This document shows, piece after piece, positions 56,701 to 64,000 of a stretch of 64,000 bases of DNA. Location of the stretch: the NCBI GenBank assembly GCA_947069175.1, contig CAMTDV010000013.1, positions 54,876,610-54,940,609 on the forward strand, read 5' to 3'. Source of the DNA: Scalesia atractyloides. Lineage: Eukaryota > Streptophyta > Magnoliopsida > Asterales > Asteraceae. The translations under genes and the position numbers were made by a program. Every line of letters begins with the position of its first letter. The first letter of the stretch is position 1. The notes below the pieces were generated by a model. It did not search any database. It saw nothing but the letters and a program-made list of their open reading frames with translations, and was not told the DNA's origin.

Positions 56701-58053
56701 TTCTACCGAGGCGACTCAAGGTGGCGTTGTCTTGATTTTTGCTCCTACTGTGGTTGAGTAAACTCTGTGACAGAACCAGAGAAAGTTTTGAGTAAAAGGC
56801 TCTGGTCTGGAGGTGATGCAGGTCCGTTGCCGGCCATGAAAAAGGTAACCTTTGGTAGACTGCCGGTAATTGGGAAAACGGCCAACTTGCAATCATTGAT
56901 GTCAAAAATCTCACCTGGTATGTACAATTGTGTGCTGTTAATTTGATTATCCTAGCTAAGTTTTTTTACTGCTTGTTTGCACTTGATCAGGTACGAGCCC
57001 ATCTCCACCGAAGTTTAGGTTTATACACTCTAAGACTCCTAAACCGAGTGAGGTGTCTGTTCCGCCTCCCCTTCCCCATCTGATGTATAAGTAAAGGACA
57101 AACACGTTGAGGGTGCACAAGCAGTGCATGATATGGAGGTGGAAGCTATTCAAGAGGAAGAGCCAATAGTTCTTAGGTGTGGCACCAGTTTCTCTACCGC
57201 ACCTGTCAATTAGGCCGCGCCTTCAGCTATTCAGAATGAAATTGTTACGACATCAAAATAGGAGTCTGTAAAGGAATCCTTTGCGAACGTTGAGAAGGGG
57301 TAGGTTCATGTTGCTGCAACCACCAAAACTCCGAGTACTAGTGCACTGGAGAATGTTGTTGAAGCTAGTGAAAAACCTTTTTTTGGATGAGTGATGAAGA
57401 AGAAGAGGAAGAAGGAGATATATACCTTGTTAGCCCCGCCTCTCAAAAGGCATTGGGTGCCAAAATTGCTATTGCTACAGGCATGAGCAGTAGTGGAGTT
57501 CATGTTGGTACCACTATTGGTAATGGTGATTTAAATGTTGAGCAAGAAGATTTACCTCCAATTCAACCTAACAAAACCCTAGTTAACTATCATTATCACA
57601 GTTACAGGGAAAACCGCGTCGATACAGTTCTTACCCCTATCTAGAAACTGAAGCAGGGTGATACTTTCGGCAATGTGGTCAGTTGTCGTGAGTCGTTTTC
57701 CTCCTGCTAAGGTTAACCATTAGGAGAACCGGGCTCACGAGAGTTTATATCACGCCCATCTATTTGCCTAAGCCAACTCTATTTCAATAAGCAACCAAAT
57801 TGCTCGTGAGTGGTGCATGATGCACTGGGAGTGGGTTGCTTTTAAAGAGATAAAGAGACTAGGTATCGTCTGGCAGTTGAGCATAAGTTTTTCTTACCGC
57901 TCAAGTGTAGCTTAGTGAGGCATCAGTGATGTAATACATAAAAGATTTGTCTTCACCAAGTGCAAGAGATGTAATCCATAAAAGACAATTCTACTGAGTG
58001 TAAGAGCTGGGTAGAAGCATGTACGAGAGATAATAATTTCCTACATGGTGTAC
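56701..58053 (+). pseudogene. PF04195-like gene, 3' part
   Basis: Continuation of the gene begun at 24319. Open segment SKRLWSGGDAGPLPAMKK then MSKISPG, a probable GT-AG intron (56918-56990, 73 bp), then TSPSPPKFRFIHSKTPKPSE and a stop (TAA) after LMYK. Further pieces follow in other frames: an acidic stretch (MSDEEEEEEGD, 57387) with ASQKALGAKIAIATG up to 57642, and ANSISISNQIAREWC to about 57900. Several stops. The last 130 bp contain sequence shared with LTR A. It is cut by element A4 at 58054. Confidence 0.5.
56918..56990 (+). other. Probable intron
   Basis: GT..AG with a T-rich 3' end (TTTTTTTACTGC..CTTGATCAG). Removing it joins ISPG and TSPSPPK in one frame. 73 bp is near the lower limit for plant introns. 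Confidence 0.6.
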
Positions 58054-59701
58054 TGACGTGGGTGAGTGTGGTTATAATTTTTGTTGTATTTAAGCACTTT
58101 TACTTGTGGATCAAGCTTTAAATTTATAAAAACACGATATAATACTACCACTCTACACACGTTAGGGAAAGTGCACCCATCGTAGATGTAGTATAGTGAT
58201 GGTAAGATACCGAGGTCATCAAAGGACACAAGAGCATTTAATCTTGGCTTAATGTTAAAGTTTTGAAAGTTCTAAAAAGATAAAACTAAATGTAAAAATG
58301 TAAATAAATAAATAAAAATAAATGGATAAGAAAGAATCACTTGGTTCCGACTCCTCTTTTATATATTCTTTGATGATGTCAACACTTTGGGCTTTTTAAT
58401 AGATTATCTTAGTTATAGTGGTAGGCCCCTCTTGTGAAGGTGACGTTACCCTAGGCTATATTGGTCTGAGTCAACAGGGATACAGTCCCACAAGGTCGGA
58501 ATATTGAAAGATAATTAAATAAGTTATTAATGTGAAAAATGGTAGGCCCCTCTTATGAAGGCGACGTTACCCTCGGCCATATTGGTCTGAGTCAGCAGGG
58601 ATACAGTCTCGCAAGGACGAATAAAGTTTTAATAGTAGTTTATTTATAAGGGGTTCAAGCCATTTTTACTTCCCCCGATTTGATGCTATCTGCCTCAAGG
58701 GAAGTCCTAATAAGCTTGAACCAAGTCTTTGTAGGATCTATATACTAAACGAGGCAAGAACTTTACCCAAACACCCTTCTAACCCCCCTCCAGGTAGTAA
58801 ACGTGCTTTATATAGACCGTAAAGACACGAATAAGTGAATCAACGAAACATGAAGAAATGTTTAACCAAAGTTCACTTTCAATATAAACAACTAGTTATT
58901 AAAGTCAGTAATACATACCCAATTAAAATGTTGCCAAAGATTGGAAATCAAAAGTAATACATAAAAGATTTGTCTTCACCAAGTGATGTAAGAGATTTAG
59001 CCAAGCATGGCCTTTGTTTAACAAGAACTTTTACAATCACTCTTGGATCCCGAGACTACTACACACTCTAAAAGATGAAACGTGGATGATGGTGGTGGGT
59101 ATTGGTGGGTAGTGGTGGACATATGGCAAGTGTGAGAGAAGTGGTTTGCAAATGGATGCCTTTCTCATGAACCAAGCACCTCTATTTATAGCAAGAAACA
59201 GAGGGCAAACACGGCCCCGTGCCCACCTGGCACAACCCCGTGGTCATCTTTTTCTCTCCATTTAGGTCTAAACTAACATGCCCCGTGATGTCATAGCATG
59301 GCCTTGTGGTTAGTGTACTTGTACTATCCCAGATTATGCGAATCTTGACCACGACCCGTGTTGGGTTAACACGGCGCAGTGTTGGTTTGTATGCTGCTGT
59401 TGTCTTTTTCTATAGAGAATCTTGACTAGGCACGGACCCATGCTTGGTGGGCACTACCCATGGCTAAGCATCTAATCTTGTTATTTTTGTTGTTTTGGAT
59501 GTGGATGGGTTGTGTCAATCCTTCTTCTTTGTATTTGAGTTGGTTTCTACTGTTAATTTGTTCCTTTTAATCATTTAAGCTCTTTGATCCTGTAATTTAA
59601 AAGTAAACAAAGAAACATGCTTTTTCCAACATTAGTAACGAAAAAGGATTCATTTTATGCCATGTTTGATGTAATTTATATGTTACATTTTGCGCAAATC
59701 A
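58054..59701 (-). repeat. LTR of family A, copy A4 (3' LTR)
   Basis: 1648 bp, inverted relative to A1 and A2. Plus-strand ends TGACGTGGGTGAG and TTGCGCAAATCA. TATA box (minus) 59182-59190. The polypurine tract (minus) lies just right of it, 59702-59719. Confidence 0.85.
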
Positions 59702-61478
59702 AATACCGCCACACTTGAATATTTGCTTGTCCTCAAGCAGAACTCAATAATGTGGCTTACACACCCAAATGGAATTGGTAGAACAAAAGTTTTGGGTTTA
59801 TCTTTGGAGTGTCGGGAATCCAAGTTCTAAATTTATTTTGTTTTATTTATTTACAATCCTATTCGTCATGGTTTATTTAAAACAGATTTTAAGAAAAATA
59901 TTTGTTTTAGGCATAATATGCCTTTCTAAAATTCTATTTAGTTATATACAAATATACACACCTCACAACTGGTCACTCAACACTCGGCCGAAGTTGTTTA
60001 AGTTAAAACGCCTACTATAGGCTTGACAAACAATCAAACCTCCTCCTTTTTGACGTTAGTCCTTGTAAATATGAAGAGGTTTTTTAAAAGGGTAGGTTTT
60101 GGCTAGGGGTAGGTGTTTTTGGGTAAAATGGTGAAAATGTACAAAGTGTCGTTTTCTTGAATAATTTCTATGGCTTGAAAAACAAAACTTTAACCATTGT
60201 TTTTTTTAATAATTATAGCCAAAGTTGAAACTAAGCCATACTTGTTATTTATAACCAAACTTTTTACTAAAATACAGGGTGTAAAATAAAAAGTTTCATG
60301 GGTGTGGGTTGTTGTTTTTGCAAAAGATTATATTTTTGTTGGTTTAGAAACGAAAGGTTTAAGGCTCAAATGGGTTTAACTAGGGGGATATGAAAAGAAA
60401 ACTAAAGGTTTAAAATGAAAAATGGGTTATAGTCCTAATGCTTCCCTCATTTACTTACTTGGATTTGTGTCATTAAGGATTGTGAATGTATTGCTTTGGA
60501 AAGTTCTCGATTTGTAAGAACCAAATGGGCTATTCACACAAGAAATGTAAAATTGAGCAATTAGTATAGACATGTATTTATAGGCTCGGTAAAGGCTCAA
60601 AACTCACTTTTTGTGGGAAAGGGTATAGTGTAAAAGTGTATATATAATCAAATATTATAAAGATTTGGTATGCCCATTTTCATAGTTTTCTTAATTGGTT
60701 CTTTTTATCACGACGCTGTAAGATGTAAATTAGTAAAAACGTAATTTTTAGAACTTGTTTTTTCCCAAACTAAACCAAGATAAGTAAAGAAAAATGCAAA
60801 TTTTTGAAAAATAATTGGGGTGATTAGCAGTTTTCCAAGGCAATTTTGGGTAAGGTTTGTTTTTAGGACAAAATATTCAAGGGTTTTAGCATCCCCCACA
60901 CTTATATTACACATTGTCCTTAATGTGTCACAAATAGGATTTGTTTAGATTAAATGTACAAAAAGTGGGGTAAAGCAACAAATTTTAAGGTTACTAGTCA
61001 CTAGGCACGGGGGCGTGCCTGGTGGGCACGACCCCATGGCCAAAGTGCCAGTAATGTGATGTAACAGAAAACTTACAGTATGGTGGGCACGGCTCGTGCC
61101 CCCTCTTCTGTAGCAAAATTTTTGCATCAGATATTTGGGCACAATGGCGTGCCTAGTTGGTACGGTCCCGTGCTGCTGACTCTACTTTGTACTTTTTGAA
61201 ACGGGAGGATCTGGTTTACATGCATGGTGTCCCTTCAGTTTTTCACACCATTTCTCATGTTACAATCACCACCCTTTTATTTAGAACATCCATTCATTAC
61301 AAACCTAAAGAAAAATGAAAAAGTACATAATTTTGAAGTCCTAAGATAGATTAGCCTCCTAATGACAAGAAATAAACATCAGAAAAGCTCTTCCTGGAAT
61401 GATTAAAATTATAACAAAAACCCAGAGGTGGCTTCCGGATGTTGAAGGGTTTTCGAGCTTTCCACGGAGGATGTACCC
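59702..61478 (-). mobile_element. A4 3' internal non-coding region
   Basis: Diverged inverted match of 1-1354 up to about 61050, with several GC-rich CACGGGGCCGTG-type motifs (61005-61170). No coding domain. The ORFs at 59769-60020 and 60708-60914 are not shared with A1 or A2. Confidence 0.7.
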
Positions 61479-61977
61479 TCAAATGTCATTGAGCGTCTCC
61501 TCAGTCTCCCTTGGGAGAAAGATGAAAGGCTCGTCATCCACAACTTCTTGCGGGAGAGGGTAGGTGGTCATCGTAACCTCATGAAGTGTGTCTAGAGGTG
61601 GTTCCAGTGGAATTTCATCCCATCAGGTGGGGATGATGACTTCTTGTGCTAGGTTCCAATCTTCTTATGGGAAGATTGGCTCCATGGGAGGCATAGCTAA
61701 AATATTCAACTTTTGGTGCAAAGGGTTAATTTCTTGGAAGCTAGTCATAAGCCACATTGTTAAGTAGTTGACCCGGTCTATTTGGATCTCTTCCACCGAT
61801 GTCATCTCCTCCATAGCCTCCCTTATCGCACTTAGGTAATGGACAAGAGTATCCTCGATGGAGGGCCTCCTTCCCCTCCTTTTGTTCCCTGAAGTAGTCG
61901 ATGAAGTTCCACTATTTCTGATTGATATTCCAAGAAAAACAAGGAAGTTGTCATTTAAGCAAAACATCACCACGGCC
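61479..61977 (-). pseudogene. Degenerate ORF in A4
   Basis: One frame, with in-frame stops near 61665 and 61620, from GISIRNSGTSSTTSGNKRRG to a final TGA at 61479. It has a basic patch (NKRRGRRPS), a helical middle (YLSAIREAMEEMTSVEEIQI) and an acidic Pro-rich end (VVDDEPFIFLPRETEETLND). I do not recognise the family. The frame is kept over about 160 codons, which suggests it once coded. Confidence 0.5.
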
Positions 61978-62688
61978 CCGTGCCTCCACTTCTATTATGA
62001 TTTTGAACCCAGAACTAAGTTATTGTGTTCTTTGATTTTTGAATGTTTTGAATGTAAATAACTTGAAACATTGTTGTAAAATATTTATTTTAAGAGAGTT
62101 TGGGTTTCAAATCATTTATTTATGTTGATGAAGCTTGAAGCTTTGGAGCTTCTAGCTTTCATGGAGGTTGAATGTTTGGAGAAGAAGAAAATAGATAAAA
62201 GTGGCAAAGACAAGAGGGTTTGATGAAACCTTTTTAAGAATATACCTTTTTGGGTATATGTATAGAATCAGATCATATATTTGGCTTTGGAATGAGTCCA
62301 AGACATGCTGCCCACTAGCTGATTTTATAGAAAGTGACAGCATAGTGGCCATGGCCCCGTGCCTGGGTGGCACAGCCCCATGGTCTGCAACGGGTCAGAG
62401 CAGCTTTTGTAGCTAGTGACCACGGGGCTTGTTGGCGAGACACGACCCTTTGGTGTCTTAACAGATGGGCACGGGGGCGTGTTCATATGGCACGACTCTG
62501 TGTTGTTTTTGAGATTTATGAAGTCTTGTCTTATTTAAGGCGTTTTATTTTATCAGGTGGCTCTTTACTGGTAGGGACAACACCGAAGTGTCGGATGTAC
62601 CTAAGGTGCTTGTGATTTATACGAAAACGCAAGAGGTTAGCAGAAAGGAAGAATCCTAAACTATTCAGTGGGTGAAACCAACCTTTAT
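61978..62688. other. A4 interior, non-coding
   Basis: GC-rich CACGGGGCCGTG-type motifs at about 62345-62510; otherwise no supported gene. Confidence 0.5.
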
Positions 62689-63211
62689 TTACCTTATCGG
62701 GCTCTTGTTAAAGAAGGCATTATTCGAATCACTATGGTCTATGTATGCACCAGATGTAGCCGGTGATGAGTTCATCACGGCACAATCGAAACAGGGACGA
62801 CTATCACATTCGTCCTCACAAGCTGTTGAGGTACACGTAGTGGCCTTGGTGTTGCTTATTTCTGAATGGGCCCCCATCAAGTCTTCTCCATTGTTAGTGT
62901 TTTGGGATGAACACCTCATATTCATAATAAACTCTATTTCTTTTAATTTTTGGAGATTTCTCTTTTCTATTTGGCATATGTCGTCTAAGGTTATGTCTTT
63001 TTGAAAAGAGTTTTGATGGCATTCAGATGGATGATAGTTATCGTTTTACTTTTGCCCCTTTAAGGTGACTTTCACCAGAAAAGGATGGGTCTATTAGGTA
63101 GTGGGGGTTGAAATTTAGAAAGTAGTATTCTAAATCTCCATGAAACCCACCACATAATTTGCACCATTTACCGTAAGAGTTGCAGAAGTAAAAATAATCA
63201 TTATCGTCCAT
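62689..63211 (-). pseudogene. Gag-like ORF of A4, one frameshift
   Basis: Starts MDDNDYFYFCNSYGKW (63211) with a knuckle-like CKLCGGFHGDLEYYF that lacks its last Cys. The 57-codon frame stops at 63038. A second frame overlapping at 63042 carries on (SFQKDITLDDICQIEKRNLQ) to 62689, so one indel separates the two. It ends with a Cys/Ser-rich stretch. Its place right after the PBS suits a gag of a non-autonomous Athila-like element; the family call is tentative. Confidence 0.5.
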
Positions 63212-63476
63212 GTTTTCGTTAGATGTTGTTAGCCGTAGGGATCGGAAGATCCTATTTTACAGTTGCTGATACGGGGACGCGGCCCCGTGTCGCAGCTACT
63301 GTCTGACATAAAACAATTTTGCCAGCTGCAGTTAAGGGCATGTCCCATGTCTAATCTACCATGGCCCCGTGCTTCAGTCTGTAGAAAAAATGTAGAAACA
63401 AAAAAATCCTAAAAATAAAAAAAAAAAGATGAAAATGGATTAGGCCGTTATTTTAAGCTTCCTTAACATCCTTGTG

Positions 63477-63495
63477 TCCCCGGCAATAGTGCTAA
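63477..63495 (-). other. A4 primer binding site (tRNA-Asp type)
   Basis: Minus strand TTAGCACTATTGCCGGGGA, a mutated match to the Athila tRNA-Asp site, five bases from the LTR end. Confidence 0.6.
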
Positions 63496-63500
63496 ACACC

Positions 63501-64000
63501 TGACGTGGGTGAGCTGGTTATAATTTTTGGTATATTTTAAGCACTTTTTACTCGTGGATCAAGCTTTAAATTTATAAAAACACGATATAATACTACCACT
63601 CTACACACGTTAGGGAAAGTGCACCCATCGTAGATGTAGTATAGTGATGGTAAGATACCGAGGTCATCAAAGGACACAAGAGCATTTAATACCGACTTAT
63701 CATTAACGTCTAATCTAACCAAATTTTGATAAAAGTTTTGAAAGTTTTAAAAGATAAAACTAAATGTAAAAACGTAAAGAAATAGATAAAAGAAAATAGA
63801 CAAGAAAGAATCGCTTGGTTCCGACTCCTGTTTTATATATCCTTTGATGTTTTCGCACTTTGGGCTTCTTAATAGATTATCTTAGTTATAGTGGCAGGCC
63901 CCTCTTGTGAAGGTGACATTACCCTCGGCTATATTGGTCTGAGTCAACAGGGATACAGTGCCATAAGGCCGGAATATTGAAAGATAATTAAATAAGTTAT
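63501..64000 (-). repeat. LTR of family A, copy A4 (5' LTR), cut by window end
   Basis: Starts TGACGTGGGTGAG and matches 58054-58555 closely, with scattered differences. The rest lies beyond 64000. Confidence 0.85.

Noticed and set aside
62201..63004. Plus-strand ORFs in A4
   Set aside because: They overlap the better supported minus-strand gag-like frame or GC-rich motifs, and show no domain.

Overview
This window looks like gene-poor, retrotransposon-dense nuclear DNA from a flowering plant. The evidence is nested Ty1/copia and Ty3/gypsy elements with plant initiator-tRNA-Met and tRNA-Asp primer binding sites, hAT-type MITEs with 8-bp target duplications, and an AT-rich background. A eudicot, perhaps Asteraceae, is my guess from the style of the repeats; it is not proven. 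I see no intact host gene, no rRNA or tRNA gene and no CRISPR array. Every long reading frame belongs to a mobile element and nearly all are broken.

Left arm (1-18896). A plus-strand Athila-like LTR family (family A: PPT, then a 1665-bp LTR opening TGATGTGCGC) abuts the 5' part of a different gypsy element on the minus strand (family G: LTR, tRNA-Asp-type PBS, gag). The A-G block occurs as a near-identical 4.25-kb duplication (178-4428 and 14621-18868) plus an older partial third copy (13101-14620). Copia-1 (4429-13100) sits in the first G LTR and has lost its 3' end and 3' LTR.

Middle-left (18897-24947). Mostly non-coding DNA with three or four MITEs, one nested inside another with clear 8-bp duplications. 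Then comes the promoter and first part of a gene resembling the plant 'putative gypsy-type transposon' domain family (PF04195-like).

Centre (24948-56700). A 31.75-kb minus-strand block of a Tekay/Del-like chromovirus (family B) interrupts that PF04195-like gene. Read on the minus strand, it runs: 5' LTR (53256-56700), PBS, an extra ORF before gag, a 69-bp satellite, gag-protease-RT-RNaseH-integrase-chromodomain, a second LTR truncated at 31151, part of a second pol, a third LTR (25115-28561), and a truncated leader. Copia-2 (43073-52429) splits the extra ORF. A 2.9-kb non-autonomous LTR element C (33743-36641) splits the second LTR. The B LTRs are about 3.45 kb long and carry a degenerate array with a period near 157 bp.

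Right arm (56701-64000). The rest of the PF04195-like gene, including a probable 73-bp intron, is followed by a minus-strand family A element (A4) whose 5' LTR runs out of the window. Its 3.8-kb interior has no pol, only degenerate gag-like and unknown ORFs.

Relative order inferred from nesting: the PF04195-like element and G are oldest; then A and B; then copia-1, copia-2 and C. Copia-2 lost its 5' promoter by a 223-bp deletion within its 5' LTR.
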